Positions 9,063-18,100 of a stretch of DNA of 64,000 nt are shown here, one piece after another. Below the pieces are notes generated by a model that saw only the letters and a list, made by a program, of their open reading frames with translations, searched no databases and was not told the origin of the DNA. The translations under genes were made by a program, and so were the position numbers. The stretch's first letter is position 1. The number at the start of each line of letters is the position of its first letter. The DNA lies in assembly GCF_900098745.1 (NCBI RefSeq), contig NZ_FQTT01000009.1:245117-309116 (forward strand). Direction: 5' to 3'. The DNA comes from Actinomyces glycerinitolerans. Its GTDB lineage: Bacteria; Actinomycetota; Actinomycetes; Actinomycetales; Actinomycetaceae.

Positions 9063-10004
9063 ATGCAGTACTCGGCCAGAATCAATTCATACATCAAACA
9101 GGGAATGAGTGTGCCGGAGGCGCTCGCTGCGATCGCCGGCGTGGACGGCGTCGGCTATGTGGATCTCAATTATCCCGAGCACTTGGTGGGCGGAGGCGTC
9201 GGGGCCGTCAAAGAGGCGCTTTCTGCCAACGGACTGCGGCTGAACTCGATCGCTGTGAGATTCCGCAGCAAGTACCGATCCGGAGAGTTCACCGGGCCGG
9301 AGACGAATATATCCGACGACGCCTATGAGCTGGTAGGTGCCGGTGTACGGGCCGCCAGAGACCTCGGCAGTGACCTGGTCACCCTGTGGCTCGGATATGA
9401 CGGCTATGACTACGCCTTCCAAAAGGACTTCGTGACGGCTACCAAGCGCCTTGTTTCCGTCTATCAGCGCTTGGCGGACGAGCACCCGGACATGCGCTTC
9501 AGCATCGAGTACAAGCCGTATGAGGAGCGCGTTCACACGATGATTCCAAGTAGCGGCTTCGTCCTCTACCTGCTTCAGTGTATTGATCGGCCCAATGTGG
9601 GTGCGACTCTGGACTTCTGTCACATGATCATGGCACGCGACTATCCCGCACACGCTGCTGCGCTCCTGCTCGCGGACGGAAGGCTGTATGGAATCCATCT
9701 AAACGACGGGTATGGGGGCAGTGACGACGGGATGATCGTGGGTTCCGTCCACCCATGGGAGACCCTATAACTTCTGCACTGGCTCAGGCGTGGCGGCTAT
9801 CAGGCCCCGATCTACTTTGACACCTTCCCCGTGCGGGAGGACGCTGCTGGCGAGTTGCAGGCGAATGTCGCCGCGACTGATGCCCTCTTGGAGGTGCTTG
9901 ATAGGCAGGAGCCTGATCGTTTCCAGGAGGTCGCTGAGTCCCAGGATGCGCTGCAGGTCGCCGCGCTGCGCTTGGAACTGCTGGGCAGGGGTGGGGGATC
10001 ATGA
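9063..10004 (+). pseudogene. TIM-barrel sugar isomerase/epimerase gene with in-frame stop
   Basis: The reading frame from the ATG at 9063 (after AGGAGGGG) encodes a xylose-isomerase-like TIM-barrel protein. A TAA at 9768-9770 stops it after 235 residues. The same frame continues without another stop as LLHWLRRGGYQAPIYFDTFP and on to a TGA at 10002-10004, which overlaps the next ATG in the usual ATGA fashion. The full product would be 313 residues. The codon is TAA where GAA (Glu) would fit the family. Metal-binding features FSIEYKP and LDFCHM precede the stop, but the final strand with IYFDTFP lies after it, so the short product is probably inactive. It could be a natural nonsense mutation or a sequencing error. 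Confidence 0.85.
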
Positions 10005-10936
10005 CCGACGCAATTCCCATGGAAGGTGGCGTGTTGGTTGTTGGAAGCCTTAACACGGACTTCACCGTATACGTGGACGAGTTGCCCAGACCCGGGCAGA
10101 CGCTCTGTGTAACTGACGCTGTTACGAGTTTTGGCGGTAAGGGCGCCAACCAAGCGATCCAGGCACGTCGGCTGGGAGTACCGGTGACATTCGTCGGCGC
10201 GGTAGGCGCCGACGACCGGGGGCGCGATTACCTCTCTCGGATGGAGTCGGAAGGAGTTGCCCTGCGTGTCACGCAGATCAACGGCTGTGCAACCGGCTTG
10301 GGATTCGTCCACTGCACTCCAGACGGGACCGTCTCATCCACGGTGATCTCCGGTGCCAACGCGCGGCTCACACCAGCGGACGTGGACGCTGCGTTCGCCG
10401 CCATTCCCCGACCTGGGCTGGTTCTCACCCAGAACGAGGTCCCGGCGGACTCCGTCGTCTCCGTCGGTCGAAGAGCGCGTGACATGCACATTCCGGCGGT
10501 TCTGAATGCCGCCCCCTACGTGCCGTACGGGGACGAGCTGCATGGTCTGTTCCAGTACCTCATCGTGAACGAGGAGGAGGCACTCGCATACGCGGGATGT
10601 GAGCATGCACCGGGGGACATCGCCGGGTGGCAGCGGCTGGCCGTCGGGCTTCGGCGGATCTCGCCTGAGGTGATCGTGACCCTCGGCGGGGCGGGCTCCG
10701 TGTATGCGGGGGCGAAGGGACAAAAGGTGGTTCCGGCGCACCATGTGAATGCTGTGGACACCACGGGTGCCGGCGACTCGTTCGTAGGGACCATGTGTGC
10801 CGCGCTGGTGCGAGGACAGAACATCGACTCCGCCCTGAAGTACGCCACCATAGCGGGCGCACTCACGACCATGGGTGCTGGTGCGCAGGAGAGCATGCCT
10901 GCAGGGTCCGAGCTGTTTGAAGCGTCTAGTACTTAG
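10001..10936 (+). CDS. PfkB/ribokinase-family sugar kinase
   Basis: A 311-residue PfkB-family kinase that phosphorylates a sugar or sugar acid with ATP. It has the N-terminal signature VVGSLNTDF and FGGKGANQAIQARRLG (PfkB signature 1), and DTTGAGDSFVGTM (signature 2, with the catalytic Asp) near residue 255. The ATG overlaps the TGA of the isomerase frame. It is the last gene of the first unit and ends 24 bases before the first operator of the second unit. It resembles ribokinase, but the lactonase and isomerase in the unit make another substrate equally likely. Confidence 0.9.
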   Translation: MTDAIPMEGGVLVVGSLNTDFTVYVDELPRPGQTLCVTDAVTSFGGKGANQAIQARRLGVPVTFVGAVGADDRGRDYLSRMESEGVALRVTQINGCATGLGFVHCTPDGTVSSTVISGANARLTPADVDAAFAAIPRPGLVLTQNEVPADSVVSVGRRARDMHIPAVLNAAPYVPYGDELHGLFQYLIVNEEEALAYAGCEHAPGDIAGWQRLAVGLRRISPEVIVTLGGAGSVYAGAKGQKVVPAHHVNAVDTTGAGDSFVGTMCAALVRGQNIDSALKYATIAGALTTMGAGAQESMPAGSELFEASST

Positions 10937-10959
10937 GTCCCAAGCAACTCGGTGTGTGA

Positions 10960-11060
10960 TGATCGAATCGATCGAAAAGGTGGTCGAATCGATCGATCTG
11001 ACTTGACCGGGTGGCGGGGCTGGGCGACGATGGTGCCGTCGGAATGATCGAACCGATCGT
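10960..11060 (+). promoter_or_regulatory. Promoter with three operator-like palindromes
   Basis: Three sites fit the form TGATCG-3 bp-CGATC: 10960-10974, 10983-10997 (first bases varied) and 11045-11059. A plausible promoter lies between them: TTGACC at 11003-11008 and GACGAT at 11026-11031 with a 17-bp spacer. One site would sit just downstream of the transcription start and two upstream, a layout suited to repression with looping. The MFS gene starts at 11115 after AAGGAGGT. The same palindrome is at 4302-4318. Confidence 0.65.
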
Positions 11061-11114
11061 CGACGGTTCCTTATGTGAGTGAACCGCTCATTTTTGAGGT
11101 ACAAGGAGGTATCC

Positions 11115-12440
11115 ATGACGACTTCAACTGGAGTACCGGTACGCCGGTCTGGCAAGACCAACTGGCGGTGGGTGGTCGCCGTCGTCTGTGCTATCGGGCT
11201 CGCCATCAACTACATCGATCGCTCTGCGATCTCGGTGTCGCTGCCCTATATGACCAAGGACTTCCACATCACGCCCGGTGAACAGGGCCTGATCCTGTCC
11301 GCCTTCTCCTGGTCGTACGCGATCATGCAGATCCCCGCGGGCTCACTGATCGACAAGTTCGGCGAGCGCGTCATGTTCGGCGCGTCGGTGTTCGTGTGGT
11401 CGGTGTGCACCGGTGCCACCTTCCTGGTCAGCAGCTTCGCCATGCTGTTCGGGCTGAGACTCGGCCTCGGTATCGGTGAGTCGGGTGCCTACCCGGCATC
11501 TGCAAAGACCGTCTCCCGTTGGTTCCCCCAGCGGGAGCGTGCTCGCGCCACCTCCGTCTATGACTCAGGCGCGCGTATCGGCTCGGCCATCGCGACTCCT
11601 GTGATCGCCGGGATCATCGGCCTGTGGGGCTGGCGGTGGGTCTTCTTGATCGCAGGCGTGCTCGGGATCCTGTGGTCGCTCGGCTGGTGGGCGCTCTATC
11701 GCCGCCCGGAGCTTGTCGGCTCAATCGGTGAGGAGGAGATGGCGATCATCAACGAGGGGCGCGATGAGGAGGAGCGCGAAGCGGCTGCGGCCGGTACCGA
11801 GAAGGCCGTCCCGGTACTCATCCTGCTGCGCAAGCGCGCCGTGTGGGCCATGATGATCGGCTTCTTCTGCGTGAACTTCGCGGTGACCTTCTTCCTCACC
11901 TGGTTCCCCACCTACCTTGTGGACGAGCGTGGCTTCGACCTGCTCAAGCTTGGAGCCTTCGGCGCGATTCCCCCGATCTGCTCCATCATCGGCTCTTGGA
12001 GCGGTGGTCTGATCAACGACGCATTGCTCAAGCGCGGCTGGGGTGTCACCAGGGTCCGCAAGACCTGCCTGGTCGTCGGCATGCTGCTGTGTGCCGTGAT
12101 CGGTGGAGCGGCCTTCGTCCCCACAGCGGGACTGGCGCTTGCGCTCATGTCCGTGTCCTACTTCGGTTCGGCCTTCACCATCGTGACCATCTGGTGCCTG
12201 CCCGCGGACTTCGTCCCCGCCTCCACCGTCGGCGTGCTGGGCGGCACCCAGAACTTCTTCTCCAACATCGGCTCCGCGCTCAACCCGATCGTCATCGGCT
12301 TCCTGTATGGGGCTACCGGAGCCTTCGGCCTGCCGCTGCTGTTGTCCGGGGCGGTATCCGTCCTCGGCGCCCTGGTCTTCGCCTTCATGCTTCCCAAGGT
12401 CGAACAGATCGACTTCTCCAGGGACTTGGTCACCGTGTAA
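11115..12440 (+). CDS. MFS transporter, hexuronate/aldarate (anion:cation symporter) family
   Basis: A 441-residue, 12-helix transporter of the ACS group (ExuT, GudP, GarP), which import hexuronates, aldarates and similar sugar acids with protons. NWRWVVAVVCAIGLAINYIDR at the first helix (including the family INYIDR-type motif), SYAIMQIPAGSLIDKFGER between helices 2 and 3, and ESGAYPASAKTVSRWFPQRER between helices 4 and 5 are characteristic. A hydrophilic, acidic loop (EEEMAIINEGRDEEEREAAA) separates the halves. The ATG at 11115 follows AAGGAGGT. It heads the catabolic unit 11115-19204, which suggests a sugar acid is the substrate. Confidence 0.88.
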   Translation: MTTSTGVPVRRSGKTNWRWVVAVVCAIGLAINYIDRSAISVSLPYMTKDFHITPGEQGLILSAFSWSYAIMQIPAGSLIDKFGERVMFGASVFVWSVCTGATFLVSSFAMLFGLRLGLGIGESGAYPASAKTVSRWFPQRERARATSVYDSGARIGSAIATPVIAGIIGLWGWRWVFLIAGVLGILWSLGWWALYRRPELVGSIGEEEMAIINEGRDEEEREAAAAGTEKAVPVLILLRKRAVWAMMIGFFCVNFAVTFFLTWFPTYLVDERGFDLLKLGAFGAIPPICSIIGSWSGGLINDALLKRGWGVTRVRKTCLVVGMLLCAVIGGAAFVPTAGLALALMSVSYFGSAFTIVTIWCLPADFVPASTVGVLGGTQNFFSNIGSALNPIVIGFLYGATGAFGLPLLLSGAVSVLGALVFAFMLPKVEQIDFSRDLVTV

Positions 12441-12564
12441 GCGCAGCAACAGACGAGTACCGGAGGCAGAAGGGCCTCGGCCCCGCAGTTGAGAGATGCG
12501 CTCCACACGAGTCCATTGCGGCACACGACACGAACGAACGACAACGACGAAGGGAGGTGGGACG

Positions 12565-13461
12565 ATGCGCCTAGAGACCGTCTTAAACGACCAGGGAGAC
12601 ACCATGGCCATCACCGTTCGTTCGAATGCGACTGCCGAGCCCCGCACCAAGGGGGATCGGCGGCGAGCCCGGCTCGTTGAAATGCTCGGCGAGGGTACGG
12701 ACAAGCGCGCGTCGGTGAACGAGCTCGCCGAGGCGTTGGACGTCTCCGTAGTCACGATCCGTCGGGACTTGGCCCTACTGGAGAAGGACGAGGTCATTTC
12801 CCGCACCTATGGGGGTGCCTCGCTGGCCCCGGGGCGGCGGGAAATGACGATGGCGCAGCGGGAGGTCTCCAACGTCGTCGAGAAGGAGGCGATCGCTCAA
12901 GTCGCGGTGTCTCTGCTGCACGACGGCGACCTGGTGATCCTCGATGCCGGCTCCACCGCGGAACGCATTGCCGCCGCCATCGACAACCGCTTCGAACTCA
13001 CCGTGGTCACCAACGGGTTGCGCTGTATCAACCGGTTGGTAGGTCAGGAGCGCGTTCACGTGCTGGTCCTCGGCGGCAATCTGCGCGGCATCAACGAGAC
13101 GATCTGCGGCGGTGACGCCGAGATGACACTGTCCCGTATTTACGGAAACATCGCCTTCGTCGGCGCCGACGCCGTCAACACCGAACGCGGCATCGCCTCG
13201 CGCACCTACGACCAGTCACGGCTGAAGTCAATGATGCTCCGGCAGGCCGCCCAGGTCTATGTCATCGCCGATTCCTCCAAGCTCGACGACGCGAACGATT
13301 ACCCCTACTGGTCGCCTCTGCCCCATGAATGGGCGCTGATCACCGACGCCGGTGCGACTCAGGAACAGCTCGACGCGCTCGAGGAACACGGCGCCACCAC
13401 CATTCTGCTCGCCGGCGAGCAGATCCCCAAAGACTCACGTAATCCTAAGGAACAATCATGA
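12565..13461 (+). CDS. DeoR/GlpR-family transcriptional regulator
   Basis: A 298-residue DeoR-family regulator. Residues about 45-80 form the winged helix-turn-helix (VNELAEALDVSVVTIRRDLALLEK, broken here only by naming), followed by RTYGGA. The C-terminal DeoRC effector domain shows LDAGSTAERIA, VVTNGL, LGGNLRG and ADSSK. These regulators usually sense a phosphorylated sugar. The start at 12565 follows AGGGAGGTGG; an in-frame ATG at 12604 also has a ribosome site and would remove 13 residues. The stop overlaps the dehydrogenase ATG. It is the only regulator in the region and so the best candidate for the shared TGATCG operators. Confidence 0.9.
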   Translation: MRLETVLNDQGDTMAITVRSNATAEPRTKGDRRRARLVEMLGEGTDKRASVNELAEALDVSVVTIRRDLALLEKDEVISRTYGGASLAPGRREMTMAQREVSNVVEKEAIAQVAVSLLHDGDLVILDAGSTAERIAAAIDNRFELTVVTNGLRCINRLVGQERVHVLVLGGNLRGINETICGGDAEMTLSRIYGNIAFVGADAVNTERGIASRTYDQSRLKSMMLRQAAQVYVIADSSKLDDANDYPYWSPLPHEWALITDAGATQEQLDALEEHGATTILLAGEQIPKDSRNPKEQS

Positions 13462-14525
13462 CTGTCAACACGACCGTCGACTTGAACGCCACCATGAGGA
13501 AGGCGGTACTGCACGCCCCCAACGACATGCGGATTGAGCAGGTGCCGATCCCCGAACTTGCGCCGGGGGACGTCCTGCTCAAGGTCACCGGGGCCCTTCT
13601 ATGCGGCACGGATGTCCGCATCTACACCGGTCGAAAGACCCGCAACGTGACTCTGCCCTCCACACTCGGGCACGAGTTCGCCGGAGAAGTGGTAGCCGTG
13701 AACGGCGAGCTGCCTGAGGGCGTGTCCATGGGCGACCAGGTCTGTGTCTACCCGCTCGTCCCGTGCGGGACCTGCTCGGCCTGCTCCAAGGGGCACCCCA
13801 ACATTTGCCGCAACCGCGTCGCCTTCGGCTACCAGCTCGACGGCGGGCTCTCCCAGTATGTGCGGGTCCCCGCCCAGGCGCGCGAGAACCTGATCCCGAT
13901 CAACAACGTCTCCCCCAGGGAGGCTGCCATCGTCGAGCCCGTCTCGTGCGCCTTGAACGGCCAGAACCTGGCCAAGGTGGCCGGGGCCGACACGGTGCTG
14001 GTGGCCGGGGCGGGGCCGCTCGGCCTGATCCACATCCGCCTGGCCAAGGCGCAGGGCGTGCGCCAGGTCATCTCCGTCGAGCCCAACCAGGCCCGCCACG
14101 ACATCGCCCGCGCCTCCGGGGCGGACCTGGTGCTCGCGCCGTCGGACGACATCGCCGACCGCATCCGGGACTTCGCCCCCGACGGCATCGACGTGGTGAT
14201 CATGGCCATCGGCCGTCCCGAGGCCATGACCCCCTACCTCGGATTACTGGCTCCGGGAGCTCGCATCTCGGTGTTCGCCGGCTTCAACTCCGAGGCCAAG
14301 CTCGAGTTCGTCGCCAACGACATCCACTACAACGAGTACGAGATCGTGGGCGCATCCTCCTGCCGTCTGGAGAACTTCCAGCAGGTCGCCCCAATGATCA
14401 ATGACGGTCGGCTGAAGGTGGCCGATCTGATCGGCACTCAGCTGCCGCTCGATCGGGCCACGGAGGCCATTGATCTGGCCGCCTCCGGTGCCGACATGCG
14501 CGTCGGCGTCGACGTCTGGGCCTAA
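13458..14525 (+). CDS. Zinc-dependent alcohol/polyol dehydrogenase
   Basis: A 355-residue medium-chain dehydrogenase of the sorbitol/threonine/L-idonate dehydrogenase group, oxidising a secondary hydroxyl with NAD(P). The catalytic zinc residues are Cys in LLCGTDVRIY and His-Glu in GHEFAGEV. The structural zinc is bound by four cysteines in CGTCSACSKGHPNIC. The Rossmann motif is VLVAGAGPLGLIHIRLAKAQG. ATGA overlap with the DeoR gene. A 143-base gap follows before the aldolase; its inverted content is unremarkable. In context it could make the keto group of a hexonate (as L-idonate or L-gulonate 5-dehydrogenases do), but the substrate is inferred only. Confidence 0.88.
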   Translation: MTVNTTVDLNATMRKAVLHAPNDMRIEQVPIPELAPGDVLLKVTGALLCGTDVRIYTGRKTRNVTLPSTLGHEFAGEVVAVNGELPEGVSMGDQVCVYPLVPCGTCSACSKGHPNICRNRVAFGYQLDGGLSQYVRVPAQARENLIPINNVSPREAAIVEPVSCALNGQNLAKVAGADTVLVAGAGPLGLIHIRLAKAQGVRQVISVEPNQARHDIARASGADLVLAPSDDIADRIRDFAPDGIDVVIMAIGRPEAMTPYLGLLAPGARISVFAGFNSEAKLEFVANDIHYNEYEIVGASSCRLENFQQVAPMINDGRLKVADLIGTQLPLDRATEAIDLAASGADMRVGVDVWA

Positions 14526-14668
14526 CGCCCGGCGACTCTTCTCAACCACCCCTCCGACTCGCGTTCACGACGCGAGTCCCGGTCAACGCACCCTTTTTCG
14601 ACTCACTACTCAACTTCACCCAAGTGGCCCGGCGCAGGGCCGGGTCACATGACAACAAGGAGAAAACC

Positions 14669-15496
14669 ATGTCCGTCTACTCCATCAACCCCGTCGGCAC
14701 CACTCCCGCCCTGGGACGCCAGCTGCGTATGCGCCGCCTGCTCGGCACGGACGGCCGGATGATGTCGGTGGCCCTGGACCAGGCGGTCCCGCGCGGCGTT
14801 GCACCCCGCCTGGCCGATATCAAGAACACCTTCAACCGGATCATCGAGGGCGGACCCGACGCCTTCACCGTCTTCAAGGGCATCGCCGGCCACCTGCTGT
14901 GGGACACCGACATCACCGTCCCGCTGATCATCAAGGGATCGACCTTCTGCGTCGACTTCCACCCCACCTACGACGCCACCGTCGCGTCCGTTCACGATGC
15001 CATCCGCCTGGGCGCTGACGCCCTGGCCATCGGTATCTCCGCGGGCTCGGAGAACCAGGTCGCCATGCTGGAGATGATGTCCGCCACCACCGAGGAGGCT
15101 CACAAGTGGGGCATGCCGGTCATCTGCCACGCCTACCCCTCCGGTGAGCTCTGGGGCGATCGCAAGGGCTCCACCGAGTCAGTGGTATACGCGGCCCGGG
15201 CCGCCGCCGAATGCGGCACCGACATCGTCAAGACCTGGTACACCGGCTCCGCCGCGGAGTTCAAGCAGGTCGTCGACGCCGTCCCCACACCCGTGGTCGC
15301 CGCCGGTGGCGCCCCCGCCCCCAAGCCCATCAACGTCCTCGAGCAGGCCGCCGCGGTGATGGAGGCCGGCGGCGTGGGCATGACCTGCGGGCGCAACATC
15401 TGGCAGGCCGAGGACCCCGCCAAGATGGTCCGGGCCCTGCGGGCCGTGGTGCACGACGGCGTCGCCCCGTCCGAGGCCGTCAAGCTGCTGGACTGA
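14669..15496 (+). CDS. Class I (DhnA/LsrF/FbaB-type) aldolase
   Basis: A 275-residue Schiff-base aldolase of the DeoC/FbaB/LsrF family. The start has AAGGAGAAAACC before the ATG. The likely Schiff-base Lys is K188 in GTDIVKTWYTG, on the strand where the family places it. SVALDQAVPRG near the N-terminus and VVAAGGAPAPKP near residue 210 (phosphate-binding loop) also match. Members cleave phosphorylated ketoses, or carry out related C-C bond chemistry, to give dihydroxyacetone phosphate or acetyl groups. With the FGGY kinase just downstream, the probable substrate is a phosphorylated keto-sugar or keto-sugar acid. Confidence 0.85.
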   Translation: MSVYSINPVGTTPALGRQLRMRRLLGTDGRMMSVALDQAVPRGVAPRLADIKNTFNRIIEGGPDAFTVFKGIAGHLLWDTDITVPLIIKGSTFCVDFHPTYDATVASVHDAIRLGADALAIGISAGSENQVAMLEMMSATTEEAHKWGMPVICHAYPSGELWGDRKGSTESVVYAARAAAECGTDIVKTWYTGSAAEFKQVVDAVPTPVVAAGGAPAPKPINVLEQAAAVMEAGGVGMTCGRNIWQAEDPAKMVRALRAVVHDGVAPSEAVKLLD

Positions 15497-15539
15497 CGGC
15501 GGTCGACGTCAGCCAAGACGACAGGAAGACGGAGGTTCA

Positions 15540-17000
15540 ATGATGAGCACATTCGTCGGAATCGATTTGGGGACCTCGGCCACCAAGGCCGTCGTCGTCG
15601 ACGCCGGCGGGGAGGTGATCGCGCGCGCCCGCTGCGCCCACCCGCGCTCCCGCTCCGTGCAGGGCCGCGTTGACCCCCGGGCCTGGGAGGAGTCCATCCG
15701 CGGCGCGCTGGCCGATCTGGGACCCGCCCTTGCCGGCGCCGCCGGCGTCGGTATCGACGTCCACTGCCCGGTCGCCGTTCCGTTGGATGCCGCCGGCAAG
15801 GCCTGCGGGCTGGGGGTGGTGTGGGACAACAACATTCTGCGCTACTACTTCAACCAGTATTCAGATCAGCGTTCGCCGCAGGCGTTGGCGGCTACCGGGA
15901 ACCACCCCTCGCAGTCGACCTTCATGGCGCTGGCATACCCCTATCTGCGCAACCATGACACCGACGCCTTCGCGGGCATGGCCACCTTCGGGATGGCCGG
16001 CACGTGGCTCGGCGCGCTGCTCACCGGGAAGACCGCTCTGGACCCCACGCAGGCCTCCTACTCCGGCATCTTCAACACGTTGGACCCGGCCCAGGGGTGG
16101 ATCCAGGAGACGGTCGACCTGCTGGAGGTTGATCCGGGCACGCTGCCGCCGGTCAAGCACGCGGTGGAGATCCTCGGCACGGTCACGCCGGAGGCGGCCG
16201 CCGACTTCGGCCTGCCCGCCGGCATCCCCGTGTCGGTCGGCTCGGCGGACACCCCGGCTGCCTCCTATGCCCTGGGGACCAGGCCGGGCACGAAGCCGTT
16301 CTTCATCATGGGCACCACTCACGTGATCAACTCCTGCCTGGCCGCTCCGGACACCCGCGCCACCGCCCTGCAACGCTGCGGCAACCGGCCGGGCGAGTGG
16401 CTGATCAACGGGGTTACCAACGGTGGGGACGCCCTGGCCACCGGTGCGCTGGTGGCCGGCTTCGGCGAGGCCGACGGCGGCGTGGCCGGCATGATCCGCA
16501 CCGCCTACGACATCTCCCGCGAGGACGCGGTCACCGCCCCGTTCTTCATTCCGCATGTCATGCGGGAGCGGGGGCCGCTGTGGTTCGAGGCGCCCTGTGC
16601 CCGGCTGGTGGACATCACCCGCGAGACCAGCCGCGCACAGGTGGCTCGCGGCATCGTCGACGGCGTGCTGCTGGTGGACCGCATGGTGCTCGGATCCTGC
16701 GTGCCCAAGGGCTCGGGCTCCATCTACGTCACCGGGGCCTTCGGGGCGGACGAGGCCTTTCCCCAGATGCTCGCCGACATCCTGGATGCCGACCTGGACC
16801 TGGTGGACGAGTCCTACCTGCCGGCCATCGGCGCGGCGGGCATGTGCGGTGCGACGGTTGCCGACGCGGTGCTGCCGGAGGTCGTCTCCCGGCGAGTGAG
16901 TCCCCGGCCGGACTGGGTGGCCATCAACGACGACCGCTGGGAGGCCTTCCGCGCCTCCTGGACCGACGCGACCGGACGCGAACCCCTGCCGGAGATCTGA
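15540..17000 (+). CDS. FGGY-family carbohydrate kinase
   Basis: A 486-residue FGGY kinase (relatives: xylulokinase, gluconokinase, erythritol kinase). The N-terminal phosphate loop is GIDLGTSATKAVV. The second-domain ATP site includes MGTTHVINSC and YVTGAFGADEAFPQML. It has a Gly in the usual GGG position of FGGY signature 2, but the sequence is too divergent to name the sugar. Two ATGs are adjacent (15540 and 15543) after GACGGAGG. It lies 43 bases after the aldolase gene. It likely phosphorylates the keto intermediate made by the dehydrogenase at 13458, before aldol cleavage. Confidence 0.88.
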   Translation: MMSTFVGIDLGTSATKAVVVDAGGEVIARARCAHPRSRSVQGRVDPRAWEESIRGALADLGPALAGAAGVGIDVHCPVAVPLDAAGKACGLGVVWDNNILRYYFNQYSDQRSPQALAATGNHPSQSTFMALAYPYLRNHDTDAFAGMATFGMAGTWLGALLTGKTALDPTQASYSGIFNTLDPAQGWIQETVDLLEVDPGTLPPVKHAVEILGTVTPEAAADFGLPAGIPVSVGSADTPAASYALGTRPGTKPFFIMGTTHVINSCLAAPDTRATALQRCGNRPGEWLINGVTNGGDALATGALVAGFGEADGGVAGMIRTAYDISREDAVTAPFFIPHVMRERGPLWFEAPCARLVDITRETSRAQVARGIVDGVLLVDRMVLGSCVPKGSGSIYVTGAFGADEAFPQMLADILDADLDLVDESYLPAIGAAGMCGATVADAVLPEVVSRRVSPRPDWVAINDDRWEAFRASWTDATGREPLPEI

Positions 17001-17051
17001 CCGCTCCGACCACCCAACTCCATTTGTCATTCCCTCACGAAAGGCAGTTCC

Positions 17052-18056
17052 ATGACCACTTCGACAAATAGTGTGGAGGCTGTGAAGCCGACCAAGTCCG
17101 TGTACGTCGCCCGGCTCCTGACCGATGCCGTCACCCGCGAGCTCGACTCCCACGCCGGGCTCGGCTTCGACATCGGCCAGGAGGCGCCGCCCGCCCGGGC
17201 GGAGCTCTTGGAACGGGTGACCGGGAAGGACGCCGCCATTGTCACGCTCACCGAGCGCATCGACGAGGAGTTCTTCACCGCGGCCGGCCCGAGCCTGAAG
17301 GTGGTGGCCAACGTGGCCGTCGGCTTCGACAACATCGACCTGGACGCCGCCGCCCGTCACGGGGTCACGGTCACCAACACGCCCGGTGTCCTGGACGGCG
17401 CCACCGCCGACCACACCTTCGCCCTCATCCTGGCACTCGGCAGGCGCATCGTCGAGGCCGACCGGTTCATCCGCGAGGGCAATGACTGGGTGTGGGGGCC
17501 GCGCATGTTCGTCGGCCTGGACATCTCCGCCGGCGCGACCCTGGGCATCATCGGCCTGGGCCGCATCGGCCGCGCGGTGGCCCGGCGTGCGCGTGCCTTC
17601 GACATGCGCGTCATCGCCACCGACGCCACCCGCCCTCTGGGCAGCAGCGTGGACGGGGTGGAGATCGTCACCCAGGAGGAGCTGCTGGCCACCGCCGACG
17701 TGGTCACCCTGCACGTGCCGCTGCTGCCCTCAACCCGGCACCTGATCAACGCCGAGACGCTCGCTCTCATGAAGCCGGGCGCCTACCTGGTCAACTGCGC
17801 CCGCGGCGGCATCGTCGACGAGCAGGCGCTGATCGAGGCGATCGACTCCGGACACCTGCGCGGCGCCGCCATCGACACCTTCGAGGGTGAGCCCCGCGTC
17901 AACCCCGAACTGATCGCCCGTCCACAGGTCGTGCTCACCCCGCACACCGCCAGCGCCGGTGAGGCGACCCGCGACCGCATGTGCCGCCTCGCCGTCGACA
18001 ATGTCCTCGCCGTGCTGGACGGGCGTGAGCCGCTCACCCCGGTCAAAGCGTCCTGA
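17052..18056 (+). CDS. D-isomer-specific 2-hydroxyacid dehydrogenase (hydroxypyruvate/glyoxylate reductase-like)
   Basis: A 334-residue NAD(P)-dependent dehydrogenase. The Rossmann motif GLGRIG is at 168-173. The catalytic triad is visible as Arg in NCARGG, Glu in FEGEP and His in LTPHTASA. VANVAVGFDNID precedes the cofactor domain, as in glyoxylate/hydroxypyruvate reductases (GhrB-like). Its neighbour is glycerate kinase, so reduction of hydroxypyruvate (or a 2-oxo/tartronate-type C3 acid) to D-glycerate is the most economical role. A phosphoglycerate dehydrogenase role is unlikely because there is no ACT or other C-terminal domain. Confidence 0.85.
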   Translation: MTTSTNSVEAVKPTKSVYVARLLTDAVTRELDSHAGLGFDIGQEAPPARAELLERVTGKDAAIVTLTERIDEEFFTAAGPSLKVVANVAVGFDNIDLDAAARHGVTVTNTPGVLDGATADHTFALILALGRRIVEADRFIREGNDWVWGPRMFVGLDISAGATLGIIGLGRIGRAVARRARAFDMRVIATDATRPLGSSVDGVEIVTQEELLATADVVTLHVPLLPSTRHLINAETLALMKPGAYLVNCARGGIVDEQALIEAIDSGHLRGAAIDTFEGEPRVNPELIARPQVVLTPHTASAGEATRDRMCRLAVDNVLAVLDGREPLTPVKAS

Positions 18057-18100
18057 CCGGGCGGCGGGCACCGCGTACACGAGACCGAAAGGGCAGCCCA

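Noticed and set aside
4379..10936. Calling the first unit a ribose (rbs) operon
   Set aside because: The transporter and kinase are ribose-like in family only. The lactonase and isomerase point elsewhere and no RbsD-type gene is present.
17052..18056. Calling the 2-hydroxyacid dehydrogenase SerA
   Set aside because: It lacks the extra C-terminal domains of actinobacterial SerA and neighbours glycerate kinase, so a glycerate-forming role fits better.
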